Assembly (NCBI RefSeq): GCF_021018895.1
Contig: NC_079373.1
Coordinates: forward strand, 28,553,602-28,617,601
DNA from: Seriola aureovittata
Taxonomy: Eukaryota > Chordata > Actinopteri > Carangiformes > Carangidae
DNA length: 64,000 nucleotides
Direction of reading: 5' to 3'
The notes below the pieces were generated by a model. It did no database searches and was not told the origin of the DNA. It saw only the letters and a program-made list of their open reading frames with translations. Each line of letters starts with the position of its first letter. The stretch's first letter is position 1. Positions 10,773 to 24,607 of this stretch are shown piece after piece. A program made the position numbers and the translations under genes.

Positions 10773-10855
10773 TGTCAGAAGTGGGATTCGAACCCACGCC
10801 TCCAGAGGAGACTGCGACCTGAACGCAGCGCCTTAGACCGCTCGGCCATCCTGAC
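10773..10855 (-). tRNA. tRNA-Leu (CAG)
   Basis: An intact 83-nt tRNA-Leu on the minus strand: GTCAGGA acceptor, CAG anticodon, long variable arm, B box GGTTCGAATCCC. Identical in key positions to 729-811 and 26907-26989. Confidence 0.93.
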
Positions 10856-11087
10856 CCTATGAGCTCTCTTTTACACTACTTTGTGTCAACATGTCAGCCA
10901 TGTGCACTTTGTTGCTGGTTGTCACTTATAGAGCAAGTCTATAAGCATTTTATCCGTATTTACTGAACTTCGGTATGATCTCTTCTTTGTGTGGCGAGCA
11001 GCTAAAAGCAGCCCTGACATCCCTCTCCTGGGCAAGGTTTTATTGCTGCCCCTGAGTGCTCGTGAGATATTCCCAGTGCATTTTAGT

Positions 11088-11159
11088 GGTTCCACGGTGT
11101 AATGGTTAGCACTCTGGACTTTGAATCCAGTGATCCGAGTTCAAATCTCGGTGGAACCT
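11088..11159 (+). tRNA. tRNA-Gln (TTG)
   Basis: 72 nt: acceptor GGTTCCA with TGGAACC, anticodon loop CTTTGAA (TTG), T arm GAGTTCAAATCTC. All stems pair. It lies 232 bp downstream of the divergent tRNA-Leu, a spacing kept in the copy at 27222-27293. Confidence 0.93.
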
Positions 11160-11455
11160 AACTTAGAGTTGGAATATAGATAAACTTGGAAAATATACTG
11201 ACCTGTTGTTTAAGATATCCATATGACAATGTCTCATTATCTAAGCCCAATTGGACAGCTAAAAGTACAAGTGTAAACACACCCAAGACACATTGTGGAT
11301 GTAGTTAAGATCTGAGAACAGACCAAGTTCGAAGGTGTTTGCCACATAGCTTCAGCAGTGTGAACACAAATGTGTCACAAGGTTGATACTAATTGCGATG
11401 CATAATCTTGGTGGTTTGTGTGTCGAAGTCTCCCACTATAGTCTGATAAAGTTGT

Positions 11456-11525
11456 GGTTCCATGGTGTAATGGTTAGCACTCTGGACTCTGAATCCAACG
11501 ATCCGTTCAAATCTCAGTGGGACCT
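11456..11525 (+). pseudogene. tRNA-Gln(CTG) relic
   Basis: 70 nt, missing two bases before the T arm and with a broken anticodon stem end. It has the same lesions as 59-128; the relic at 27601-27670 is equivalent with one further change (GTGCAAAT). Confidence 0.8.
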
Positions 11526-11671
11526 GGTTTTGAGAAGTTGTACAGGCACTAATGGGGCAGTTAACAGCAGATGTTTATGGATCAATGTGTGACCAACAAA
11601 GCAGGTCACTATTATACACAGAGAATATGACAACCATAAGATCTTTGACATGTAAAAGGTAACAAGACCTC

Positions 11672-13240
11672 AAGATGCTTCCCCAGGATCTTCCAGGTGT
11701 TGCCCTCTACACCAAGACAGGGGAGCTCACAAAGGGAGGAGTGCACCTTCCCATCTAGAGATGTGCCAGAGGCTCTACATCCCTGGAGTCTTTTCACCTG
11801 CACTTAAACCACTTCATACCAGGTTTGTGTCTGTTAGACATCTTCGTTCATGTTTTGTGTTGTGTGATCCAAGAATAATTCATGATTACATTTTTAATAA
11901 TGTATTTCCAGGGACTGGTGCCAACAATGTGAATTTCCAGATTTACCTGTTGGAAGGACTGCACAGGTGGAACCAGGACCGTGGTGCTGCAGCCCTATCC
12001 TCTGGAACATCTGCTCTACGCAGCTATTCTGGTGACCTGCTTCACTGCGTGAACGAAAATGACCAGAAGCTGTTTGGCAGGAAGGTGGCACCACAGTTCT
12101 GCCCGCCCTCCTGTTACACTGGTAAGCACTTGTGAACTCATTGATAATGTAACTCAGTTTTAAAATCCTCTATTAATTTTATAAACATTTGTAAATGAAT
12201 CACTTTATGCATATTGTTTCAGGAGAGCTCATCGGGGTGCAGTATCTGTTCCGGCAGACTGGTCAGGCGCTGCAGGATATGCACCCTGATTCAGAGGAGA
12301 CGGCTCAGCTCATCGAGCAGCATGATGTGGAGGACAAAATAGAGGAAGTTGATGGATTCTCTGATATCTCAAATAAACCCACAGTGCTGGAGGTCCCTCA
12401 TGTTCAAGCCTCTCTAACTCAAGGTGGCCATATGGCTATCTTTCTGAGGTGGCCTGCAGCGTCTCCTCCACAGCTCCTGGTCTATCCACCCTGGCTCCTG
12501 GCACATCCACCCTGGCTCCTGGCACATCCACCCTGGCTCCTGGCACATCCACCCTGGCTTCCAGCACTCTGCCCTGTACTTCATCTTCTGTAGCTGGAGT
12601 TGATATTCAAGCTGAAGATGAAGATAATGGTAATGCAGGGACAGACATTCAATTGTTTGAAGTCAATCAAAACACCCTCATCCAGTGGCACAACAGCAAG
12701 AACAAGAGGGAGGGGCTCGCTGTGCTGCTCCAGGGTACTGCATTGCCTCCAGCCCTCCCTGTGTCTGCACAGCTTCTTCAGGAGGCAAGAGTGCTCCCGG
12801 ATGAACCCATGCAGGCAAGGGAGGAACATCTGTACCGGCTGCCAACGAGTACAGCAGGCACAACAGAGGGAGGCAGCAGTTAGTCAGTGCCCACATCCCA
12901 TCTCGGTGATGAGGCAGTATCTTGCTACACCCTCAGCACCAGGACCATTTCTTGCACCTCAGGTTGTCACACCAGCTGGAGTGGTTCAGTGAGTCCTTTC
13001 TGGGGCAGCTGGTCAGGGCACCAACCCACATCCCAGTTCACCTGCCACAGAGGAAAGTGGGGCACCCTAAAGAGGCCGTATAGACGAACTGTCCAGGCAA
13101 ACACTTGCAAGAAGTGTGGGCAGTTCCGCACTGCTGAGACTGGACACAGTCAGTGGCGTGGCAGGGTGTATTGTCCAGTTACTGAATCACAGCCAAAAGA
13201 CCAATGGCTGGAGGAAATGAGGATAAAGTTTTCTATATAA
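11672..13240 (+). pseudogene. TE-like multicopy gene, copy 2 (stop codon, frameshifts)
   Basis: Exon A ends at 11822 (donor GTTTGT). It reads LPGVALYTKTGELTKGGVHL, then a TAG at 11756-11758, then RCARGSTSLESFHLHLNHFI. Exon B (11912-12121) follows TTCCAG and codes TGANNVNFQIYLLEGLHRW onward to a GTAAGC donor. Exon C starts at 12223 with ELIGVQYLFRQTGQALQ. After QASLTQGG the frame must move by one base to enter the LAPGTST minisatellite, and the frame stops near 12883 (TAG). The Cys motif TCKKCGQF and the end at 13240 lie in another frame. The segment order is typical of a multicopy fish gene family I recall as TE-derived; I cannot assign a function. With an in-frame stop and at least two shifts it is probably dead. 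Confidence 0.7.
12489..12572 (+). repeat. 21-bp minisatellite, short allele
   Basis: Three 21-bp steps (12489 to 12552) of the unit found about 15 times at 8702, within copy 2 of the TE-like gene. Confidence 0.9.
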
Positions 13241-14250
13241 CCCGAACCCTCAATAATGATGATAATGTAAAATGTTTTGTAAATAGTTCATTTTAAATAA
13301 TTGTATTGTAAATTGTTAAAAAAATTGTTTATAAAAGTATTGATATTTTATCCTGTTGAATGTAAAATATGAAAAAAGATTTGTATTTGAAGTTTTTGCG
13401 TTCTGCTTTAATTATATGATTCGTGTTCTGTTTTAATGACATTGTTCAAAAGTCTCTCTTTGATTCTGCTTCTGTAAAGAAATAAAACTGGTGTAGAGCA
13501 ATTTACAACCAGTGTTTTTAACGACAGTTTGTTGAAAACAGCACAACAACAACAACAGCAATAATGATAACAACAATATGATGCATATAATAATGATGAT
13601 GATGACAACACTCAATCATAGTAACATGGTATGCTATTTACAAGTTAAATAACAGACACATGAAAAAAAATATGAAACATAGAAAAACAAACATGCATAT
13701 AAGAGGAATTTCAAGTTGTAAATATGGGAGGTGGTCTCTGATATCCATGAAGAAAATTTTCAGAATGACGGTCAGCAATGCAAAGATCTGGTACCCAGGT
13801 CATGTGATGAACCCCGTGCAGTGTCCAGTCCTTTTCTTCAGGTAGGTGGGAAAAGAAAAAAGAATCATTACACTAAAGGAAATACATGTATATGAAATAT
13901 AAAGAAATATGTATATATTATTTCTTAACATGAAAATATCAACATTTCTAAAAGATGCCAGATGATCCTTGCATGTAGATAAACAATTTAAGGATTTTGA
14001 TACAGATCGAAATAGAGCATTTTTACAGTCGCGGGTTCGAATCCCGTCCATGGGCGGTCCAAAACATTTAAAAACATGAAAAGCTTGCTACTTGTCTTCA
14101 GGCAGCAAGAAATGCATCCATCAAGTAGTCATGGATATAAAATAAAATGTTCACTTCATTTCTATCTTTCTTTCTCATTTTTCCCTTTTTTTCCTCCTTC
14201 CCCCTTCTCCCCCCTTTTTGACGGACGAATGTTCCCCAGCAGCGACCTAG
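13241..14250 (+). other. 3' flank of copy 2
   Basis: Equivalent to 29377-30386 (offset 16136). It holds AT-rich sequence, AAC/AAT simple repeats near 13541-13600, the tRNA-like fragment GCGGGTTCGAATCCCG at 14031-14046, and a pyrimidine-rich tract at 14156-14220. It meets satellite array 2 at 14251 with the same junction base as array 3. No gene is seen. Confidence 0.65.
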
Positions 14251-17200
14251 CTTTGTGATAGGATGGAAAGCCAACACTTGTTGGAAAGAAGAGAATCTAA
14301 GCTTTACAATGAGGTATTACTCCACTAAATCAGATAATGCTATCCTGAAATAGCTTAAATATAGACATCAGATTTGACCTCTGACCCAGCACTGAAAGCT
14401 GCCTAAAATTGACCACATTAAATGTCTGGTTAATAACAAGAGGTTTGGGATAGGATGGAAAGCCAACACTTGTTGGAAAGACGAGAATCTAACCTTTACA
14501 ATGAGGTATTAGTTGACTAAATCACATAATGCTATCCTGAAATAGCTTAAATATAGACACCAGATTTGACCTCTGACCCAGCACTGAAAGCTGCCTAAAA
14601 TTGACAACATTAAATGTCTGGTTAATAACATGAGGTTTGTGATAGGATGGAAAGCCAACACTTGTTGGAAAGAAGAGAATCTAAGCTTTACAATGAGGTA
14701 TTACTCCAGTAAATCAGATAATGCTATCCTGAAATAGCAGATTAAATATAGAGACCATATTTGACCTCTGAACCAGCACTGAAAGCTGCCTAAAATTGAC
14801 CACATTAAATTTCTGGTTAATAACAGGAGCTTTGTGATAGGATGGAAAGCCAACACTTGTTGGAAAGAAGAGAATCTAAGCTTTACAATGAGGTATTACT
14901 TCAGTAAATCAGATAATGCTATCCTGAAATAGCTTAAACATAGACACCAGATTTGACCTCTGATCCAGCACTGAAAGCTGCCTAAAATTGACCACATTAA
15001 ATGTCTGGTTAATAACAAGAGGTTTGGGATAGGATGGAAAGCCAACACTTGTTGGAAAGAAGAGAATCTAAGCTTTACAATGAGGTATTACTTCAGTAAA
15101 TCAGATAATGCTATCCTGAAATAGCAGCTTAAATATAGAGACCAGATTTGACCTCTGACCCAGCACTGAAAGCTGCCTAAAATTGACCACATTAAATGTC
15201 TGGTTAATAACAGGAGCTTTGTGATAGGATGGAAAGCCAACACTTGTTTGAAAGAATAGAATCTAAGCTTTACAATGAGGTATTACTTGACTAAATCACA
15301 TAATGCTATCCTGAAATAGCAGCTTAAATATAGAGACCATATTTGACCTCTCAACCAGCTCTGAAAGCTGCCTAAAATTGACCACATTAAATGTCTGGTT
15401 AATAACAGGAGCTTTGTGATAGGATGGAAAGCCAACACTTGTTGGAAAGAAGAGAATCTAAGCTTTACAATGAGGTATTACTTCAGTAAATCAGATAATG
15501 CTATCCTGAAATAGCAGCTTAAATATAGAGACCAGATTTGACCTCTGACCCAGCACTGAAAGCTGCCTAAAATTGACCACATTAAATGTCTGGTTAATAA
15601 CAGGAGCTTCTTGATAGGATGGAAAGCCAACACTTGTTGGAAAGAAGAGAATCTAAGCTTTACAATGAGGTATTACTTGAGTAAATCACATAATGCTATC
15701 CTGAAATAGCTTAAATATAGAGACCAGATTTGACCTCTGACCCAGCACTGAAAGCTGCCTAAAATTGACCACATTAAATGTCTGGTTAATAACAGGAGCT
15801 TTGTGATAGGATGGAAAGCCAACACTTGTTTGAAAGAATAGAATATAAGCTTTACAATGAGGTATTACTCCAGTAAATCAGATAATGCTATCCTGAAATA
15901 GCAGCTTAAATATAGAGACCATATTTGACCTCTCAACCAGCTCTGAAAGCTGCCTAAAATTGACCACATTAAATGTCTGGTTAATAACAAGAGGTTTGGG
16001 ATAGGATGGAAAGACAACACTTGTTGGAAAGAAGAGAATCTAAGCTTTACAATGAGGTATTACTTGACTAAATCACGTAATGCTATCCTGAAATAGCTTA
16101 AATATAGACACCACATTTGACCTCTGACCCAGCACTGAAAGCTGCCTAAAATTGACCACATTAAATGTCTGGTTAATAACAGGAGGTTTGTGATAGGATG
16201 GAAAGCCAACACTTGTTGGAAAGAAGAGAATCTAAGCTTTACAATGAGGTATTACTTGACTAAATCAGATAATGCTATCCTGAAATAGCTTAAATATAGA
16301 CATCAGATTTGACCTCTGACCCAGCACTGAAAGCTGCCTAAAATTGACCACATTAAATGTCTGGTTAATAACAAGATGTTTGGGATAGGATGGAAAGCCA
16401 ACACTTGTTGGAAAGACGAGAATCTAAGCTTTACAATGAGGTATTAGTTGACTAAATCACATAATGCTATCCTGAAATAGCTTAAATATAGACACCAGAT
16501 TTGACCTCTGACCCAGCACTGAAAGCTGCCTAAAATTGACAACATTAAATGTCTGGTTAATAACATGAGCTTTGTGATAGGATGGAAAGCCAACACTTGT
16601 TTGAAAGAAGAGAATCTAAGCTTTACAATGAGGTATTACTTCAGTAAATCAGATAATGCTATCCTGAAATAGCAGCTTAAATATAGAGACCAGATTTGAC
16701 CTCTGACCCAGCACTGAAAGCTGCCTAAAATTGACCACATTAAATGTCTGGTTAATAACAGGAGCTTTGTGATAGGATGGAAAGCCAACACTTGTTGGAA
16801 AGAAGAGAATCTAAGCTTTACAATGAGGTATTACTTGAGTAAATCACATAATGCTATCCTGAAATAGCTTAAATATAGACACCAGATTTGACCTCTGACC
16901 CAGCACTGAAAGCTGCCTAAAATTGACCACATTAAATGTCTGGTTAATAACAGGAGGTTTGTGATAGGATGGAAAGCCAACACTTGTTGGAAAGAAGAGA
17001 ATCTAAGCTTTACAATGAGGTATTACTCCAGTAAATCAGATAATGCTATCCTGAAATAGCTTAAATATAGACACCAGATTTGACCTCTGACCCAGCACTG
17101 AAAGCTGCCTAAAATTGACCACATTAAATGTCTGGTTAATAACAGGAGCTTTGTGATAGGATGGAAAGCCAACACTTGTTGGAAAGAAGAGAATCTAAGC

Positions 17201-20200
17201 TTTACAATGAGGTATTACTTCAGTAAATCAGATAATGCTATCCTGAAATAGCAGCTTAAATATAGAGACCAGATTTGACCTCTGACCCAGCACTGAAAGC
17301 TGCCTAAAATTGACCACATTAAATGTCTGGTTAATAACAGGAGCTTTGTGATAGGATGGAAAGCCAACACTTGTTTGAAAGAATAGAATATAAGCTTTAC
17401 AATGAGGTATTACTCCAGTAAATCAGATAATGCTATCCTGAAATAGCTTAAATATAGAGACCAGATTTGACCTCTGACCCAGCACTGAAAGCTGCCTAAA
17501 ATTGACCACATTAAATGTCTGGTTAATAACAGGAGCTTTGTGATAGGATGGAAAGCCAACACTTGTTGGAAAGAAGAGAATCTAAGCTTTACAATGAGGT
17601 ATTACTTCAGTAAATCAGATAATGCTATCCTGAAATAGCAGCTTAAATATAGAGACCAGATTTGACCTCTGACCCAGCACTGAAAGCTGCCTAAAATTGA
17701 CCACATTAAATGTCTGGTTAATAACAGGAGCTTCTTGATAGGATGGAAAGCCAACACTTGTTGGAAAGAAGAGAATCTAAGCTTTACAATGAGGTATTAC
17801 TTGAGTAAATCACATAATGCTATCCTGAAATAGCTTAAATATAGAGACCAGATTTGACCTCTGACCCAGCACTGAAAGCTGCCTAAAATTGACCACATTA
17901 AATGTCTGGTTAATAACAAGATGTTTGGGATAGGATGGAAAGCCAACACTTGTTGGAAAGAAGAGAATCTAAGCTTTACAATGAGGTATTACTTCAGTAA
18001 ATCAGATAATGCTATCCTGAAATACATTACATGTCTGGTTAATAACAAGAGGTTTGTGATAAGATGGAAAGCAAAAACTCTTTAGAAAGAATACAATATA
18101 AGCTTTACAATGAGGTATTACTCCAGTAAATCAGATAATGCTATCCTGAAATAGCAGCTTAAATATAGAGACCATATTTGACCTCTGAACCAGCACTGAA
18201 AGCTGCCTAAAATTGACCACATTAAATGTCTGGTTAATAACAAGAGGTTTGGGATAGGATGGAAAGCCAACACTTGTTGGAAAGAAGAGAATCTAAGCTT
18301 TACAATGAGGTATTACTTCAGTAAATCAGATAATGCTATCCTGAAATAGCAGCTTAAATATAGAGAACAGATTTGACCTCTGACCCAGCACTGAAAGCTG
18401 CCTAAAATTGACCACATTAAATGTCTGGTTAATAACATGAGCTTTGTGATAGGATGGAAAGCCAACACTTGTTGGAAAGAATAGAATATAAGCTTTACAA
18501 TGAGGTATTACTCCAGTAAATCAGATAATGCTATCCTGAAATAGCAGCTTAAATATAGAGACCAGATTTGACCTCTGACCCAGCACTGAAAGCTGCCTAA
18601 AATTGACCACATTAAATGTCTGGTTAATAACAGGAGCTTTATGATAGGATGGAAAGCCAACACTTGTTTGAAAGAATAGAATATAAGCTTTACAATGAGG
18701 TATTACTCCAGTAAATCAGATAATGCTATCCTGAAATAGCAGCTTAAATATAGAGACCATATTTGACCTCTCAACCAGCTCTGAAAGCTGCCTAAATTTG
18801 ACCACATTAAATGTCTGGTTAATAACAGGAGCTTTGTGATAGGATGGAAAGCCAACACTTGTTGGAAAGAAGAGAATCTAAGCTTTACAATGAGGTATTA
18901 GTTGACTAAATCAGATAATGCTATCCTGAAATAGCTTAAATATAGAGACCAGATTTGACCTCTGATCCAGCACTGAAAGCTGCCTAAAATTGACCACATT
19001 AAATGTCTGGTTAATAACAGGAGCTTTGTGATAGGATGGAAAGCCAACACTTGTTTGAAAGAATAGAATCTAAGCTTTACAATGAGGTATTACTTGACTA
19101 AATCACATAATGCTATCCTGAAATAGCAGCTTAAATATAGAGACCATATTTGACCTCTCAACCAGCTCTGAAAGCTGCCTAAAATTGACCACATTAAATG
19201 TCTGGTTAATAACAGGAGCTTTGTGATAGGATGGAAAGCCAACACTTGTTGGAAAGAAGAGAATCTAAGCTTTACAATGAGGTATTACTTGACTAAATCA
19301 GATAATGCTATCCTGAAATAGCTTAAATATAGACATCAGATTTGACCTCTGACCCAGCTCTGAAAGCTGCCTAAAATTGACCACATTAAATGTCTGGTTA
19401 ATAACAGGAGCTTTGTGATAGGATGGAAAGCCAACACTTGTTGGAAAGAAGAGAATCTAAACTTTACAGTGAGGTATTACTCCAGCAAATCAGATAATGC
19501 TATCCTGTAAATATCAGCTTAAATATAGAGACCAGATTTGACCTCTGACCCAGCTCTGAAAGCTGCCTAAAAGTGACCACATTAAATGTCTGGTTAATAA
19601 CAGGAGGTTTGTGATAGGATGGAAAGTCAACACTTGTTGGAAAGAAGAGAATCTAAGCTTTACAGTGAGGTATTACTCCAGTAAATCAGATAATGCTATC
19701 CTGCAAATATCAGCTTAAATATAGAGACCAGATTTGACCTCTGACCCAGCTCTGAAAGCTACCTAAAATTGACCTCATTAAATGTCTGGTTAATAACAGT
19801 AGGTTTGTGATAGGATAGAAACGCAATACTGTTTGGAAAGAAAAGAATATAAGCTTTACAGTGAGGTATTACTCCAGTAAATCAGATAATGCTATCCTGA
19901 AATAGCAGCTTAAATATAGAGACCAGATTTGACCTCTGACCCAGCTCTGAAAGCTGCCTAAAAGTGACCACATTAAATGTCTGGTTAATAACAGGAAGTT
20001 TGTGATAGGATGGAAAGTCAACACTTGTTGGAAAGAAGAGAATGTAAGCTTTACAATGAGGTATTACTTGACTAAATCAGATAATGCTATCCTGAAATAG
20101 CAGCTTAAATATAGAGACCAGATTTGACCTCTCAACCAGCTCTGAAAGCTGCCTAAAATTGACAACATTAAATGTCTGGTTAATAACATGAGCTTTGTGA

Positions 20201-23200
20201 TAGGATGGAAAGCCAAAACCTGTTGGAAAGAAGAGAATATAAGCTTTACAATGAGGTAATACTTCAGGAAATCAGATAATGCTATCCTGAAATAGCAGCT
20301 TAAATATAGAGACCAGATTTGACCTCTGACCCAGCTCTGAAAGCTGCCTAAAAGTGACCACATTAAATGTCTGGTTAATAACAGGAAGTTTGTGATAGGA
20401 TGGAAAGTCAACACTTGTTGGAAAGAAGAGAATGTAAGCTTTACAATGAGGTATTACTTGACTAAATCAGATAATGCTATCCTGAAATAGCTTAAATATA
20501 GAGACCAGATTTGACCTCTGATCCAGCACTGAAAGCTGCCTAAAATTGACCACATTTAATGTCTGGTTAATAACAGGAGGTTTGGGATAGGATGGAAAGC
20601 CAACACATGTTGGAAAGAATAGAATCTAAGCTTTACAATGAGGTATTACTTGACTAAATCAGATAATGCTATCCTGAAATAGCAGCTTAAATATAGAGAC
20701 CAGATTTGACCTCTCAACCAGCTCTGAAAGCTGCCTAAAATTGACAACATTAAATGTCTGGTTAATAACATGAGCTTTGTGATAGGATGGAAAGCCAAAA
20801 CTTGTTGGAAAGAAGAGAATCTAAGCTTTACAATGAGGTATTACTTCAGTAAATCAGATAATGCTATCCTGAAATAGCAGCTTAAATATAGAGACCAGAT
20901 TTGACCTCTGACCCAGCACTGAAAGCTGCCTAAAATTGACCACATTAAATGTCTGGTTAATAACAGGAGCTTTGTGATAGGATGGAAAGCCAACACTTGT
21001 TGGAAAGAAGAGAATCTAAGCTTTACAATGAGGTATAAGTTGACTAAATCAGATAATGCTATCCTGAAATAGCTTAAATATAGACACCAGATTTGACCTC
21101 TGATCCAGCACTGAAAGCTGCCTAAAATTGACCACATTTAATGTCTGGTTAATAACAGGAGGTTTGGGATAGGATGGAAAGCCAACACTTGTTGGAAAGA
21201 GGAGAATCTAAGCTTTACAGTGATGTATTACTCCAGTAAATCAGATAATGCTATCCTGTAAATATCAGCTTAAATATAGAGACCAGATTTGACCTCTGAC
21301 CCAGCTCTGAAAGCTGCCTAAAATGGACCTCATTAAATGTCTGTTTAATAACAGTAGGATTGTGATAGGATGGAAAGCCAACAATTGTTGGAAAGAGGAG
21401 AATCTAAGCTTTACAATGAGGTATTACTCCAGTAAATCAGATAATGCTATCCTGTAAATATCAGCTTAAATATAGAGACCAGATTTGACCTCTGACCCAG
21501 CTCTGAAAGCTGCCTAAAATGGACCTCATTAATGTCTGTTTAATAACAGTAGGATTGTGATAGGATGGAAAGCCAACAATTGTTGGAAAGAGGAGAATCT
21601 AAGCTTTACAATGAGGTATTACTTGACTAAATCAGATAATGCTATCCTGAAATAGCTTAAATATAGACATCAGATTTGACCTCTGACCCAGCTCTGAAAG
21701 CTGCCTAAAATTGACCACATTAAATGTCTGGTTAATAACAAGATGTTTGGGATAGGATGGAAAGCCAACACTTGTTGGAAAGACGAGAATCTAAGCTTTA
21801 CAATGAGGTATTAGTTGACTAAATCACATAATGCTATCCTGAAATAGCTTAAATATAGACACCAGATTTGACCTCTGACCCAGCACTGAAAGCTGCCTAA
21901 AATTGACAACATTAAATGTCTGGTTAATAACATGAGCTTTGTGATAGGATGGAAAGCCAACACTTGTTGGAAAGAAGAGAATCTAAGCTTTACAATGAGG
22001 TATTACTTCAGTAAATCAGATAATGCTATCCTGAAATACATTACATGTCTGGTTAATAACAAGAGGTTTGTGATAAGATGGAAAGCAAAAACTCTTTAGA
22101 AAGAATACAATATAAGCTTTACAATGAGGTATTACTCCAGTAAATCAGATAATGCTATCCTGAAATAGCAGATTAAATATAGAGACCATATTTGACCTCT
22201 GAACCAGCACTGAAAGCTGCCTAAAATTGACCACATTAAATGTCTGGTTAATAACAAGAGGTTTGGGATAGGATGGAAAGCCAACACTTGTTGGAAAGAA
22301 GAGAATCTAAGCTTTACAATGAGGTATTACTTCAGTAAATCAGATAATGCTATCCTGAAATAGCAGCTTAAATATAGAGACCAGATTTGACCTCTGACCC
22401 AGCACTGAAAGCTGCCTAAAATTGACCACATTAAATGTCTGGTTAATAACATGAGCTTTGTGATAGGATGGAAAGCCAACACTTGTTGGAAAGAATAGAA
22501 CATAAGCTTTACAATGAGGTATTACTCCAGTAAATCAGATAATGCTATCCTGAAATAGCAGCTTAAATATAGAGACCAGATTTGACCTCTGACCCAGCAC
22601 TGAAAGCTGCCTAAAATTGACCACATTAAATGTCTGGTTAATAACAGGAGCTTTGTGATAGGATGGAAAGCCAACACTTGTTTGAAAGAATAGAATATAA
22701 GCTTTACAATGAGGTATTACTCCAGTAAATCAGATAATGCTATCCTGAAATAGCAGCTTAAATATAGAGACCATATTTGACCTCTCAACCAGCTCTGAAA
22801 GCTGCCTAAATTTGACCACATTAAATGTCTGGTTAATAACAAGATGTTTGGGATATGATGGAAAGCCAACACTTGTTGGAAAGACGAGAATCTAAGCTTT
22901 ACAATGAGGTATTAGTTGACTAAATCACATAATGCTATCCTGAAATAGCTTAAATATAGACACCAGATTTGACCTCTGACCCAGCACTGAAAGCTGCCTA
23001 AAATTGACAACATTAAATGTCTGGTTAATAACATGAGCTTTGTGATAGGATGGAAAGCCAACACTTGTTGGAAAGAAGAGAATCTAAGCTTTACAATGAG
23101 GTATTACTCCAGTAAATCAGATAATGCTATCCTGAAATAGCAGCTTAAATATAGAGACCAGATTTGACCTCTGACCCAGCACTGAAAGCTGCCTAAAATT

Positions 23201-24607
23201 GACCACATTAAATGTCTGGTTAATAACAAGAGGTTAGTGATAGGATGGAAAGCCAACACATGTTGGAAAGAAGAGAATCTAAGCTTTACAATGAGGTATT
23301 ACTTGACTAAATCACATAATGCTATCCTGAAATAGCTTAAATATAGACACCAGATTTGACCTCTGACCCAGCACTGAAAGCTGCCTAAAATTGACCACAT
23401 TAAATGTCTGGTTAATAACAGGAGCTTTGTGATAGGATGGAAAGCCAACACTTGTTGGAAAGAAGAGAATCTAAACTTTACAGTGGGGTATTACTCCAGC
23501 AAATCAGATAATGCTATCCTGTAAATATCAGCTTAAATATAGAGACCAGATTTGACCTCTGACCCAGCTCTGAAAGCTGCCTAAAAGTGACCACATTAAA
23601 TGTCTGGTTAATAACAGGAGGTTTGTGATAGGATGGAAAGTCAACACTTGTTGGAAAGAAGAGAATCTAAGCTTTACAATGAGGTATTACTTCAGTAAAT
23701 CAGATAATGCTATCCTGAAATACATTACATGTCTGTTTAATAACAGGAGGGTTGGGATAGGATGGAAAGCCAACACATGTTGGAAAGAATAGAATCTAAG
23801 CTTTACAATGAGGTATTACTTGACTAAATCAGATAATGCTATCCTGAAATAGCAGCTTAAATATAGAGACCAGATTTGACCTCTCAACCAGCTCTGAAAG
23901 CTGCCTAAAATTGACAACATTAAATGTCTGGTTAATAACATGAGCTTTGTGATAGGATGGAAAGCCAAAACTTGTTGGAAAGAAGAGAATCTAAGCTTTA
24001 CAATGAGGTATTACTTCAGTAAATCAGATAATGCTATCCTGAAATAGCAGCTTAAATATAGAGACCAGATTTGACCTCTGACCCAGCACTGAAAGCTGCC
24101 TAAAATTGACCACATTAAATGTCTGGTTAATAACAGGAGCTTTGTGATAGGATGGAAAGCCAACACTTGTTGGAAAGAAGAGAATATAAGCTTTACAATG
24201 AGGTATAAGTTGACTAAATCAGATAATGCTATCCTGAAATAGCTTAAATATAGACACCAGATTTGACCTCTGATCCAGCACTGAAAGCTGCCTAAAATTG
24301 ACCACATTTAATGTCTGGTTAATAACAGGAGGTTTGGGATAGGATGGAAAGCCAACACTTGTTGGAAAGAGGAGAATCTAAGCTTTACAGTGATGTATTA
24401 CTCCAGTAAATCAGATAATGCTATCCTGTAAATATCAGCTTAAATATAGAGACCAGATTTGACCTCTGACCCAGCTCTGAAAGCTGCCTAAAATGGAACT
24501 CATTAAATGTCTGTTTAATAACAGTAGGATTGTGATAGGATGGAAAGCCAACAATTGTTGGAAAGAGGAGAATCTAAGCTTTACAATGAGGTATTACTCC
24601 AGTAAAT
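14251..24607 (+). repeat. Satellite array 2
   Basis: About 10.4 kb of the same 192/195-bp monomer in plus orientation, with occasional 129-bp short forms (for example near 18030 and 22040). Monomers fall into variant types that recur in blocks. Blocks near 17900-18850 and 22000-22850 share a run of the same rare variants (GCAAAAACTCTTTAGAAAG followed by CATATTTGACC), and 20640-21340 resembles 23810-24510, so stretches of several monomers were duplicated together. Apparent open frames on both strands are short and follow the period. The array starts inside a monomer (CTTTGTGATAGG). Confidence 0.95.

Noticed and set aside
13800..14051. Minus-strand frame beginning with a GIRTRDC-type peptide
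   Set aside because: This peptide comes from reading the tRNA B box; it is not a protein gene.
4318..24607. CENP-B-box resemblance (CTTGTTGGAAAGAAGA) in the satellite, suggesting a centromere
   Set aside because: It lacks the essential TTCG and CGGG positions of the CENP-B box. The shared part is mostly TTGGAAA, so centromere function is not supported by this motif.
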